Positions 52,526-64,000 of a stretch of DNA of 64,000 nucleotides are shown here, piece after piece. Numbering within the stretch: position 1 is the stretch's first letter; each line of letters opens with the position of its first letter. The notes under the pieces are model-generated. The model was not told where the DNA came from and searched no databases. It saw only the letters and a program-made list of their open reading frames with translations. Position numbers and translations under genes: made by a program. The DNA is from Tubiluchus corallicola (taxonomy: Eukaryota > Priapulida > Priapulimorpha > Priapulimorphida > Tubiluchidae), in the NCBI GenBank assembly GCA_030141605.1, contig JAQGDQ010000135.1:248001-312000 (forward strand). Reading direction: 5' to 3'.

Positions 52526-55049
52526 GTAGTATAGACTTATTCGTTGCCTACACACAGCTCTCTCTTTGTCTACCCCCTCTCTCTCTTTCATCGATTTTTT
52601 ATATTCTTTATAAATACTCATTTTTACTTTTCCCACTTTGTGTCCTTTTCGGGAGTTCTTTCAGGGTTTGCCGACGTCACGTCCAAACTTTTCTACAAAT
52701 TTACATTACAGCTAAACAACACAATCTGAAAATTGTTTTTAAGTAATGTGCTAGACACTAATTCACCGTTGTTGTATGAGCAACGGGACGCTGCAGTAAT
52801 TACTATATGAGTACGTGAGAAATGGAAAACTTGATGAAGGACACCTGAGCACATATCCAGTTAGTTCCTGGGAGGCTGGGATCCTAACAAATCCACCAGT
52901 GCTCGCTATATTACATCTAATACAAGTGAATGCATGACCGTAACTTTTACTTTGTTAAGTAGGAAGAAAAATCTTAAGTAATGACTAGTTATATCTGTAT
53001 ACGCTAGCCTTAGGAACCAAAACCTGTTCCAGGTAAAAATAGATGCAAGACGGCTTAACCTGGATTTTCCTGGAACACCTGAGGCGAAGCGTCCTTATTT
53101 CATATGCAAACACAAATTACATCTACATTAGGTTTGAATAAGATACATGTATCATTACATTTTGCTCTAAATTTATCTCCTCAAAAAACTATTAGTGTGA
53201 GTATGTACTGTTACGCAAGTTTGTTTTTTTACAATCATAAATTGTGATCATTATTATTATAATGGTCGCAAAGCACATCTTGAATTCTGCACTAATGTCT
53301 GAATAAATTGAATAATTTAAATTGTTGTATTATTTTTAGATCCTTGAGGTCAGCACTATGTTGCTGAAATGCGTATCGGAGAAGTAAAACATAAGAGAAA
53401 TACGCTACATTCAAATTATTGATTAGAAAAAGAACATGTAAAACATTACATAGCTATAAAATTAAGTATCATCATTCTTTTGAAGTATTTTAAGATGGGC
53501 GATACATATATACATGTTTATACATGTGCTTACGAGTTTTTAACATTGTTTCGTCTTATGTGAAACAAATGAATCTACGCCTACGCACGTTATTCAAAAA
53601 ATTAATTATTGTCATTACTCAAATTATAGAAACTTCTTCTAGTTTAATGTAACGAGTAGTAATGAATGAAATAGCAAAGAACCGAATCCATCCAGTGCTC
53701 ATACATAGCTATAGCACCCTATGATTTGTATCGCTATGAAGTTACTATAGACCCTTATAATACACCTGCGTTCAATATACCTGCATTATATTGCCCAAGG
53801 CCAATTTCTGCTTACTTTAAACCATGAGATATTTAGCGAAGTAACAAATTAATGATAAATCACAGGTGTACTGGCTAGCAGTCTGTCTGTAATAACAAGT
53901 AACAACAACGAATTTGCATTATGCGTATACTATATTAAAATTATATTAGCTAGTATAAAAACTAGGGTAGTTATTTGAAGTTTAGGTCAGTCAAAAGCAT
54001 TTTTGAAGTTTTTAAAAAACTGTTTTATAAAAAAAATCTCTAATTGCAAATTCACGCTTTTTATAGGAATTAAACAAGTAAAAAATTGAGCCAAGTGATC
54101 AAAATGCAGATAAGATTTTAAAAAGCCAGCAATTCGTCGATTAAGATTTTCATTTACTAGGTCACACTTGTAAAACGTTAAGACTACAGAATGTTCCCAC
54201 TTACGGTGACTTACCTAACCACTTTGCGTTGATTTAACTTTTCTCTGCAAAAGAGAAGCAAGCATCCACGTCGTAGAAGTCCTTCTTGAAGTACATTTTA
54301 TAGAAATAAAATGTAAACCTAGACAAATTTTAATAAAATGGCGTTTCGACAGGCCAAGCACCGCTCAATACGTCTCACGCGGTTGTAGATCAGAAGCGAA
54401 GTGCTCGTGCGTTGAGTATCGACCGGGTAAAATTATCATAGCCGCCTTCTAACAAAGGAACACATTATAGTTGTGATGCATTATATAGCACCCCCGGAGA
54501 ACAAAGCCGTAAAATTGGCAGTGATATAAAAAATTTAGATACTCTGCCATGCGCCATCACTAAATGGCGTATATACACATGTGTGGAAAAAACGGAACAA
54601 AAGTAAAAGTTATTACTTCATTACATTAAAAATCAGAAGTTTAAGATGTTTTTCGTAATAGTTTATCCCAGTCGGTACTGACACTTTGTTTTCTAGTTCA
54701 GCTATTACTCATTCAGCTTAATTAAAACGCTTGGTAAAATGTGTGCGATTAAGAAAAATTAAGAAAAAAGAAAAAAAAAGAAAACCTTGTTAGAAGATGC
54801 ATCGCAAGTTTTTTTTTCATTTATACACTATACGTAAAGACTTTTGAATGGCAGTAATGTGATCTTGGCGAATACGTAGATTCTTTCAGTTTTTTTATTT
54901 GTTTTTTTAATAATGGTTTATTGTGTTATAGCGTGTTTTTATCAGCAGGTTGTATTAGCATTGCACTCTGTATGATTTTAGTATATATTTTTAATCATTT
55001 ATATTGCTTACAGTTAATGTCTGTTAATTGTCATTTTATTGTAAATACA

Positions 55050-55205
55050 AGTTTTTTAACTGCAATTCTTGTACGAAAATAAACCTTTTATCTATCTGTC
55101 TGTCTGCTTGCCTGCCTGTCTACCTACCTATCTACCTGCCTGCCTGCCTGCCTACCTACCTACCTATCTGTCTGTCTATCTATCTGTCTACCCATCCATC
55201 CATCC
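55050..55205 (+). repeat. LINE-like 3' end with TCTG/CCTG/CCTA tail
   Basis: AAATAAACCTTTTATC followed directly by tetranucleotide units, the way CR1/L2-type LINEs often end. Similar joins occur at 14290-14317 (TTGAA units) and 17845-17872 (TCTA units). No RT is left beside it. Confidence 0.45.
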
Positions 55206-58200
55206 GACCGAAGTATAACAAATAACTTGGAGTATTTCGAACCAACAGAGAATAATAGTTGAACTATCGAAACATTTTGATTTTAAATAAAGAACTACGA
55301 GTGCAACATGCTTTGTTTTATTAGAATTTATTTTTACTTAAAACATCTAATCTGGAATAATCTAACGCTGTAATAATTATGCTATTGCCATGTTCATCAT
55401 AAATATGAGTACTTGTATAAAGGAAAAGACTGCATTACTGAATGTGGATGCGGCCATGCCAGATAAAGAAGCGTCAGATAAAGAAGAATTTATTAAAACA
55501 ACAGATAACAAAACAGTGCTTTAAAACGTGTTTCAAATTAATTACTATTTAGGAAACGTGAAAAAATTAGAGTTTAAGAAGGCTGAAACATATATTATTA
55601 TTTTACGATTCCAGAGCTTTGAGGCAATTTCTGCCAATTTTGAATTATTAATTAATTGTTGTGGAGATATTATCTGCTTACACTTACTGTTGACAATTTT
55701 CGTTCAGAAATGTGACAAATTGACTATTAAATTATAATATTAATAAATTAAATTATTAAACTATTAAATTAAATTATAAATTAACATAAATTATTCAGAA
55801 TGACCAGCATGGCAACATCAGAAAATACGTATAAAAAGTAAGTATTATTGATAGGTGTTGCACATACTACGGAACTAAAACTTGAATCACATGACTTAGG
55901 GTTAGGGCCATTTACACGGTGCGTTTTTGGCGCAAATGCATGCTTGTAAATAGGCCCTAAGTCTGGCTTCGTTAGTCTGAAAATTCAAAGACACAAAATG
56001 CGTGTAGTTTTATAAGCCAAATTTAAATTGCTTGACAGTGATACTGAATTAACTTCACTTATAGAAATATTTAACATCCTTCAATTTGCTGTAGCGGAGT
56101 AATGAAACTGTTCTACCACTAATCGAGAGTTTTTAGGACAAAAATTTCTATTTCATCAAAATTTTATCAATGAATTCTTTGATACTTTTGTTAACTCGTG
56201 GTTTAATAAATCATTGAATTAGTTTTATCGAACTAATTGAATTGATTTTTTTTTCGTTCTGTTTCTGCCCTTTGATTTGCTGGAATGGAATAAAATTACG
56301 TTGTTAGCGTAGCAAAAGCAGGCAAACTAGAACAATTAATCGAGATAATTATGCTCTAACCATCTGACTAATAGATTGGTTCACTATATTTAACAATTAT
56401 TATAGATTCAGCTGAAATCTTTCGTATGAACATGATTATATAAAAACAACTTGCACTGGCAGCAGCTGCAGCATTAAGAAATGTACAAAAAATGTAAAAT
56501 ACCATTGTTATTTCCAATTAGTTCTACCCAACAAATTGCACGTTTTTGCTTAATCTCAATAACTCCAGCCACTTATTTGCAGAGCAGGTTTTCGTTTTCT
56601 TGAACTTCCCAGATATTGATAATATATTCCTACGTTTTTTAACAAAGTCCGTTTTTTTATGACAAACCAAACTACGTAATCTTCAGTATTTCAATAACTA
56701 TATCCTAAATCTCCTACAGTGCATACTAGGAGAACAAATAGTTACTTTTACGTCCAACAGGTAGCAGCACAACTCCGTCCTAGAAAGTTCATTCAGCCTG
56801 AGCCGTTCCACGCCACAACAGTCTCATTACAGTGAGTATTGACAGCACGGTACAAGCAGTTAGTAAAATTGGGAGCTAGGCATCAGCACACCACAAACTG
56901 TTAGTTGAGAACTCGCTTTATATAGCTCAAAGTTAATATCGACAGACAAGACCATGCTTTTAAGGATCATTTCTATAGTATGTGTCGCAAGAGGTTCAGA
57001 CAAAACTGAACACCAGATCAAACCACGATGACGAGGTGGAGCCTTCCTCTCTGAGCGTGAAGCAGATTGTAGCTGTCGCTGCTTGCGGTGACTTGGCTGC
57101 GATCATTGATGACCGTTCTTTCTCTTCCTTTGTGGAGAGATGGAGGAGGGGAAGGCATTCCGAGTGGTTTCCTTTTTATAGAAATAAAAGTAAACCTAGA
57201 CAAATTTTATTACATTCTTGTCGCAACAGAATAAATGTGAGGACCAGCCCCGCACCTTACTTAAGTTAAATACATTTGTTTCCGGGAGTGGCTGTATAGT
57301 GTAGGTCAATGTTAAATAAATTTATAAGAGTGAGGTGAGCCCAAATGTCTGTTACAGACACCCAAGTCTTTACGTTTTCCGTAGGGACTAAAAGTAGCCT
57401 CTTGATAAATTTTTGAGAAAATACTGTGAAATTCTAGTGAAGATTTGTCATTAAGTCAATACTTTTTACAACAGTCAACAGTTTTAGAAAATATTATAAT
57501 TCCGTTTGTATGTATTTCAATAGTAGTACTTGGAGAATCGTTTTAATGTAAAGTGTAGTAATTCGATGCACGAGAAGGATTACAAAATCAATAAAGATTT
57601 AAATACCAGGCAGATGTCATTAATGAAGGCAAACAGTGATGTTCAAAATACACTAAAATGTCTTTGGGTTACTTGCTTGCAACGTAACTTAGTAAGAGCC
57701 AGTCTCGTTTTCATTGCTGTTCATGTAATAAGTTTTTAGTCAGCTTTATAATGTGGTGTCACAGTTTAGTGAACTCGCTTGTTAAATTCTTACCATTAAA
57801 CGGATTCTATGGCAACGCTAAATGACATGTCCAGGTAGTTGGGCAGAAAAAACGTAAAAAATTAATAATCAGTGCATGGCATTCCAGACTAGTTATAGCA
57901 CAAGAAAAGAAGCAAATGGGACAGAAAATGACAAAGGAGAGTATAGAAGGAAAAGAGAGAAGGGAGAGAGAAAAAGAGAATAAAAGTGAGAGAGCTTTGA
58001 TGGCGACGATAAAGTTGAATCCAGTCACTAAAGTAGAATAATGTTATTCGACCTTCAAAATATTGAAATACTACTGGCACTTAAATGCTACTGTACAGGC
58101 AATTCTGTTACATCAAAAAAATCTAAGAAATAAATTCATTCATGCAACTATAACTACTCTATATAAGTATTTTTAACAACTGCAAATTTTATTTTTGCAT

Positions 58201-58745
58201 ACGATAAAATCATCATAAGATACTAAAGTGAAAGTAATGACTGCTTTATACATACTATGTATAGACATTAACTAAACTGATGCTTGGTATTATTAAGAAC
58301 ACTTAAGATCAGATATGCAAACCATAATCTATTTATACAACAACGAAAAACTGCAATTTAGTAACTTCAAGTTATAATTAATACATAAATCATAATTGTT
58401 GTAAAAATATCTTACATAAAAATATTTTAAATTTTGTACATTAATGCTATAAAAATTTTGGGTATTTTGAAAAAGCACCACAAAATGAAAGAGAATTGCA
58501 AAAAGTATTTAATGACTAGAACACCGCACTACGCTGATTTGCTCCCACTGAAATTTACTGCAATCTACATGTTCTTGGAAATAAGCTTAATCTATTACAT
58601 AAAGCAAGAATAATAACATATTTCATACATCAAACACTGTTCAGCAATAAGAGATATATGCAAATGTAGCCATACAGCGTGGAAGCAAATTGAGCAAAGG
58701 GCCTTAATTTTGCAAATCTGTTTTCATTAGCTAATCATAGAAACG

Positions 58746-59203
58746 TCAAGGATAGTTGCATCGACATGACGGAGGATTACAGCAAGGCTGTGCAGCCTCC
58801 TGCTCAGCATCCTCATTTATTATAGGTGGAAGTGCTATCACACTGTTCTTGTGTTCTTTGATAAGTTCACTAATTTTCTCAAGCGTCTTTAAATGGGTAC
58901 TTGCATCCAAAGGAAACTTCTCGCCTGGGTCGACATCAATGTTATATATGACAGGCGGCTTATGCTCTGTTACACAGTCCCCTTCACAAGCGAAACACAA
59001 CGATGCTGTTTTGGGTTGAGGCACACCCTCGATGCATATGCTGGAGTTCAGATATGTGTCATACGTAGCAAAATCTTGAGTGTAAAAATGCACTTTAAAA
59101 CTGCCGTAGCGCACGGCCATTATGATGTCATGGCAATAAAAGAAAATAATCTCGTGGGGTGAAGTTTTGTTGTTGCTGAAAAGCACGCTGGTCAAACTCT
59201 TTC
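58746..59203 (-). CDS. Arylsulfatase last exon
   Basis: [36 protein letters not shown], then [20 protein letters not shown] and the Cys-rich tail [15 protein letters not shown] before TGA. Acceptor tatctttttag in phase 1. The [14 protein letters not shown] block matches ARSA 'AVRTGKYKAHFFTQ'. Confidence 0.92.
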
Positions 59204-62200
59204 CTAAAAAGATATTATTAAGTAAATCATAATGAAAAATATTGCAATTCAATTGATCAGCATTGCTAGCCCTTATTTTAGATATAAGATATGTTAACTA
59301 ATGTGCAAAATGAACTATGATTGATTTTGCATAGCTTTAATAGCGACACTTACTAAAACTATATCGTCGATAAAATTATAATACAGGTATGTATGATGAA
59401 ACAATGCAAAAAGGCCGTGAACTGTTTTGCTACACTTCTTGATGTAGCCCAGCAACAGTGTGTAAATGCCAATCATGCATTCAAACGGATGCCTACTATT
59501 AGAATTAACAAGTTTCTGGTGGAACCAGAAACTAACTAGTAAACTATGTATAACTCGAATATCTCGGGACCGGAAAATTCGTTTGAGTAATGCGAGGGAA
59601 AGAGTTAGACAATGTTCGTAAGAAAACAAGACTGAGTCACTCATCAGCGTCGGACAATACACTGCAGCCCGTATTATTATCACTAGCATATTATTATTAT
59701 TATTATCATAATAATAGCATTTCTGCTGAAACTAGCAGTTAAAATCTTAATGTGGTACACATTTTCGCATAGGATTTCTCGCTTGCGAGGTTATTCAACA
59801 TAAGCAGCCTAATTTCAGTTACATTCTTATAAATTGTACCGAGAATTCGGTTTGCGTAAAGCGATAATTCGAGTTACAGATTTCAGAGTTACAGAGTTAT
59901 GCGATGTTTGGTAAATGAAAGGGAAAATCTATTCCACGAGATCTGTTTGAGATAAGCAAGAGTTCAAGTTATAACGGGTAGAGTTTCATGTAGTTTACTG
60001 TATTTACAAAGGCTGGTTCCTTAAGATGAGGCCCCAAAATGGCAAGTGTCTTGGTCATGAACACATATAAATAATTCTTCTTCAATGACAAAAATAGCCG
60101 AAGACATTTTGGCAGATGAAATTGCTTATAGGTCGTGTTAATTTGGCCCCACAGCTATCACTCTCACCCTAAGTGAAATTCAGCACCTCGTTACAAGCTG
60201 CCATTTTGGTAATAAGGCCTGACAAAAAATTTTCCTTACAGTGTTTCTTTGACTGTTATGATGATAAAAAACAATAAACTGTATGCAGAAATTAAAAAAA
60301 CTGCTATTACTGCTGCTATTTTGCTAGCTGTTTCCAGATAAAAATAACATGTCAGTTTAAAACTATATACTTGTAAGATTATAATAAAAATAACCATGTT
60401 TCAACCATTTCAAACAAAAGGTAATTACATGCACAAGTCGCATGACTGTTGTACGCAAGTAGCGAAACTGTGAAAAGGCTTATTAATTCAAGACTTTTGG
60501 GCCATTGGTACATATGGGAAAATACTGAATAAAGGTCAGACAATCAATCCTCACACAATTTGTGACACTGTTCCATGAAATACTGTAACTGATTTTGAAA
60601 CAAAATTTATACCAATATGACATCAATAGTAACATTTTTGCTTACCATCTAAGGTTATGTTTTGCGGTAGATCTGCACCAGCTAGTTCAAGCAAAGTTGG
60701 GAATATGTCCATGGTTGTAAGCACAGTACTAGAGACTTGTCTGGGTGCAATTTTAGACGGCCACCATGCCACGGCTGGCACACGAACACCGCCTTCCCAA
60801 GTTTGGTGCTTTGCACCCTGAAATGTGACAACAGAAACTTGACTATGCAAACAAATGAAAATGAGTAAGCACAGAAAAACGTTTTAGGTGAGTAGAACGA
60901 ACCTAACAATTTTTATGTTCTTGTTATGCAAACCGAAATTGTAGATTCAGAACCAAAATTATACAAAGACATATTGTATCTATTATTATATTTAATATAT
61001 TATAATTATTCTGCTTAGAAACACAAGATGAGCAGTTAAAAACAACATAGAATGTCTAATCAGCCAGAATCATAAATTTGTAAAAATAATCTCCCTAATC
61101 TCCCTCAAGAATAATTTTTATCATATGCAATGCGTTCTATACAAATAAATTAGATTCTAGTAACAAATTCTATTTATTCTTAGCTTAATCATCATTTTTA
61201 ATACTCTGCATTTGCATTAACAAGTGACAGTTCTAGTTTAAATTTTCCACCAAGACAACTCTTGCTTTTTTGAATGGCTATTATTGTGCTACAGTTATTA
61301 AAAATCCATAATGCATGGTTTCCATTCTTATCTTATTTTTTCCTTTAATTCAATTTGAGTTGTACCACACAGTACCACCTATTTTCTCTTTATCTTTCAC
61401 TGTCAATTACATTACCAATTTATAAAAAAACAAATTTGTTTAGTTCACACTGACATGCAGTACAACTTCAATTTGGTTACCCAAGTAGAGTTCACTGGTC
61501 TGATCCATGATTCAGGCTTAATTTTTCAAAATTTGCTATTTTTTTATTAAATTATTGAAAATGCTACAGCATACAGTATGTCCAACAATGCAAACATTTA
61601 TTTGCAATTTTTTTCCCGTTTAGGATGCCGAAGTGCCATAGTACCATGCATTTCCTCCATATTTTTCATAGGCATTTTTGTGGTTTAACTGTACAAGAGT
61701 CATAATTATAAACCTGAAAAAATTTTATATTTAAATTCATTCAGTACAGTCCTCTAGGGTTCCTTGGTTCTTAGGCAAATAAAGTTCAAATTTCGCAAAT
61801 GATTTCAATACAGATTAGTCCAAATGCAGTCGCTTGTCTCACCTTGAAAATGCCCGATGAACCTCCAGCTAGGCAGCACTCCTTCTGCGGCCCATGGTCA
61901 GATATAAACAACACGAGAGTGTTTTCTGCGAGCTTGAGTTCATTCAGTGTTCTGATGATCTCACCAATTGCCCACTGCATTTCTTGAACATTGTCACCAT
62001 ACTTTCCTAATTAAAAATAACGACAAAAAGATTTTTTCTATAACACGTTTGTCAGACTTTCTAGTCATCTAATACACTTCCGAAATATAAACGAATCATT
62101 TCAAAAGAATGACAATTTGCACAAGACTTAAAAGTTCATAGGTCAATACAATAAAGAAACATCTACCGATCTTGCAATTTTTCTGTTTCTTACACAAGAT

Positions 62201-63749
62201 TTAGACTTACCATTCAAAGAACTTCCTCTAAACCGAGGCATCACAGTAAGCTCAGTGTGCGTATGTGCCAGCGGAAAATAAAGAAAAAATGGCCCATTTT
62301 GACTCTTCTCAATGAACTCCTTGGCATCATCCACAAACCTGTCAGTCAGATTGTCAAAGTTTATTGGCTGCTGAATTATGGTGTCTCCTCGATATATAAA
62401 ACACATCAGAGGGTCAGGTTCTTCTACATAAACCTAAAAATTATCAAAAGTTTATGAAGTTCGGTATAAGAATTTTCTGACAAACCTCTCTATACTTTGG
62501 GACACCAGAAAAAGTTAGCATTACAGCGAGTTTGACATTATAACGAGTTGCATTAAAAATTACGTCTATGCAAATATAGTCATTTTGTTTTGCCAAAAAA
62601 TTGGGCGTTAAGCAAGGGGTTGGCATTATAAGGGGGGGAGGGGGCTATAACGAGATGTATGACTGTATATTCATAATGAAAATTGCAATTAATCTACTAT
62701 AATTAAAAGAGATGAAACACACACGGTAATTGATGTGATATATCAAAGGTCTTTTTTTCATGCTGTACAGTTAAGATCTTTCTTTCTTCATAACTGACCA
62801 AAGAATTTTCCCCAGTACCTAAATACTAATCAAAATACCCAGTTTCATGGGCTTTCGTAAGCAAGCTTAACTGTGAAACGCCTCCTCTTGGTCGAAAAGA
62901 AAAATCATTAGCCGTAAAACTGTTGCTAAAGACGGTTTATTGTGGCTGTGATGTCGAGTTTGCTATGAGGACCAATGTTTATCAGATGGGCACAGACTTA
63001 TACTACACTGTAGTTAGTTTGTTTATTGACATTAATAACACATGGCAAATATACTGTAAAATTAACAATCTTACAAGAAATGACCATTTTGTATGCTATA
63101 GAGTTAGAACGCATAACAAGCCAAATTTTATCTACTTTATCATTTAAAAAAATTCAAAACTTTGCAATGAAAAGTAATTTGTTGAGTCTATTAAATCAAA
63201 CATATTATTAAAGGATTGGTTTCTAAAATGTTTAGTAAGTTGACAATCTAACAATACATGTTCCTTATCTTGCATATCTCTGCCACATAAATAAAGCCTT
63301 TGATAATATGGAATTCTACTCCATCTATCAGTTTCCACTTTTAAAAGATGGGATGCCAATCTCATACATGAAGCTGCTATTCTGCAACATTCTAACAAGC
63401 AAAGATTTATAGTAGATAAAGTGTCGACAGACAATTAAAGATTAATCTTCCTGAGATAGTATTGCCTACGCTTTTGGTCTGACGCTTTTATTGTACATGT
63501 AAGTTCCATTTTTTCTTCCTTACAAAGTTAATATTTTATTATTCCATTAATACGTTGTTCTGGCCGCTTTTGAAAAAACAATATGACCTTACACAGCAGC
63601 TGCTAAATAAGGTTAAGTGCAAAGTAGAAAAACTACCCCATGTTGATCACAACTCCAAAAGTTTGTGAATGGTAATATTGTACCAACAAAATCAAATCCA
63701 TGTTTTGATGGTAAGAAAGTACCGTCTGTCGAATTATACTTGTTGATAC
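58746..63749 (-). CDS. Arylsulfatase A-like gene, 3' five exons; 5' part outside the window
   Basis: Lysosomal/secreted-type sulfatase hydrolysing sulfate esters. Exons: 63637-63749, 62211-62433, 61843-62006, 60646-60817, 58746-59203 (1130 nt, 376 residues, in frame throughout). Visible motifs: [14 protein letters not shown] (human ARSA 'FFLYYASHHTHYPQF', active-site His), [11 protein letters not shown] (metal-binding Asp, with His where ARSA has Asn), [20 protein letters not shown] (active-site Lys and the EGGVR box), [16 protein letters not shown], and the C-terminal [12 protein letters not shown] matching the Cys-rich end of ARSA. The N-terminal C-x-P-S-R signature exon lies beyond position 64000. 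ARSA-like is favoured over GALNS-like because of the C-terminal cysteines. Confidence 0.92.
59538..60002. repeat. Pogo/mariner-like MITE in arylsulfatase intron
   Basis: Ends TAGTAAACTATGTATAACTC and (reverse) CAGTAAACTACATGAAACTC inside TA dinucleotides. Internal ATTCGAGTTACAG-type segments are also TIR-like. The 124-codon ORF over its left part is not supported. Confidence 0.5.
60646..60817 (-). CDS. Arylsulfatase exon with active-site Lys and EGGVR
   Basis: [20 protein letters not shown], then [18 protein letters not shown] and LPQNITLDG. Acceptor cacatttcag in phase 0, donor G|GTAAGC in phase 1. Confidence 0.93.
61843..62006 (-). CDS. Arylsulfatase exon with metal-binding Asp-His
   Basis: [20 protein letters not shown], then [17 protein letters not shown] and GGSSGIFK. 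Acceptor tttaattag in phase 1, donor AAG|GTGAGA in phase 0. Confidence 0.92.
62211..62433 (-). CDS. Arylsulfatase exon with active-site His
   Basis: Starts [20 protein letters not shown], continues with [18 protein letters not shown] and [15 protein letters not shown]. Acceptor aatttttag in phase 0, donor G|GTAAGT in phase 1. Confidence 0.9.
62480..62667. repeat. Second pogo-like MITE in arylsulfatase intron
   Basis: Left ACAAACCTCTCTATACTTTG and (reverse) right CAGTCATACATCTCGTTATA are weakly inverted; internal ATTATAACGAG and GGCATTATAAGGGGGG. Pattern resembles pogo/Tigger ends. Confidence 0.35.
63140..63440 (-). mobile_element. LINE C-terminal remnant in arylsulfatase intron
   Basis: [20 protein letters not shown], then [15 protein letters not shown], resembles the LINE tail 'LEIEVGRWKGVPREERLCxxC...EDEEHVLLECP'. 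No RT core is left. Confidence 0.5.
63637..63749 (-). CDS. Arylsulfatase exon (first fully seen)
   Basis: Reads [20 protein letters not shown], then [17 protein letters not shown], matching ARSA '[25 protein letters not shown]'. Enters in phase 1 (acceptor cttattgcag), leaves in phase 0 at GGG|GTAGTT. Confidence 0.8.
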
Positions 63750-63956
63750 CTGCAATAAGTAATCATTAAAGCAAGGCAAAGCATAATGGTATTAACTTTT
63801 GTTTTGTGGACGTGAATAAACAGTTAGGCCTATTAAACGATACATTCTAATAAACTTAAGTTGTGCTTACTTAACAAGCCACATAGTGAATGAAAATTTA
63901 AGACAAGGGCTTATTTTGCATTTTGGTATTTGCACTGTATTGGGAATGGGGCCGGC

Positions 63957-64000
63957 CACAAAAAATTTGTTTCCGTCTTCCCTCATGAGCTCAAAAGATG
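63957..64000 (-). pseudogene. Possible broken upstream sulfatase exon at window edge
   Basis: The frame reads ELMREDGNKFFVAG, resembling the start of the second sulfatase signature ('LLREDGYxTxxxGKWHLG'), but then runs PIPNT with no KWHLG and no phase-1 donor. It may be a decayed or duplicated exon, or chance. The true exon may lie further right. Confidence 0.25.

Noticed and set aside
53020-53090. Inverted CCTGTTCCAGG / CCTGGAACACC as a regulatory palindrome
   Set aside because: Short, imperfect and far from any gene; could be chance.
56760-57269. Possible plus-strand gene (short open segment before GTGAGT at about 56830, then a 95-codon ORF)
   Set aside because: No family motif, no matching phases, and part of it is a repeat shared with 54313-54352.

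Overview
This window comes from an animal nuclear genome. It is AT-rich, the genes are cut by many GT-AG introns, the standard stop codons work, and it is full of non-LTR retrotransposon remnants, DNA-transposon derivatives and microsatellites. I cannot name the lineage from sequence alone. An invertebrate (cnidarian, lophotrochozoan or similar) fits the small secreted Kazal genes, the Jockey/CR1-like LINEs and the arylsulfatase A-like gene. No prokaryotic, organellar or CRISPR features are present. All genes I can support lie on the minus strand. Exons were joined by matching acceptors, donors and codon phase; every joined model closes in frame.

Left third (about 4.5-25.8 kb): a tandem cluster of secreted two-domain Kazal-type protease inhibitors. 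K0 (5870 to 4533, last exon not found) is a diverged member. K1 (9724 to 6851) is a decayed copy whose signal-peptide exon has collapsed, whose third exon is frameshifted, and whose last exon runs into a GT microsatellite. K2 (13625 to 10539) and K3 (25628 to 17955) are intact and encode about 144 and 141 residues. K1, K2 and K3 share exon phases, intron sequence and an upstream block. The K3 third intron and the K2-K3 spacer hold two LINE bodies, two hAT-type elements with perfect 8-bp target duplications, MITEs and a degenerate minisatellite.

Middle (28.07-47.02 kb): one complete M1-family membrane alanyl aminopeptidase (aminopeptidase N-like). It has 19 constitutive-type exons giving 993 residues, including a type II membrane anchor, zinc site HEIAH(x18)E and an ERAP1-like C-terminal domain. 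Two 144-nt exons of the same phase and about 40% protein identity both encode the segment carrying the active-site tyrosine. They are strong candidates for mutually exclusive exons. A 24-nt frame-keeping microexon is also possible. Related MITEs with internal TTAGGG repeats lie in introns and downstream.

Right (47-64 kb): about 11.6 kb without a recognisable gene (microsatellites, repeat modules), then the 3' five exons (376 residues) of an arylsulfatase A-like gene that runs off the right edge. Its introns hold pogo-like MITEs and a LINE remnant.
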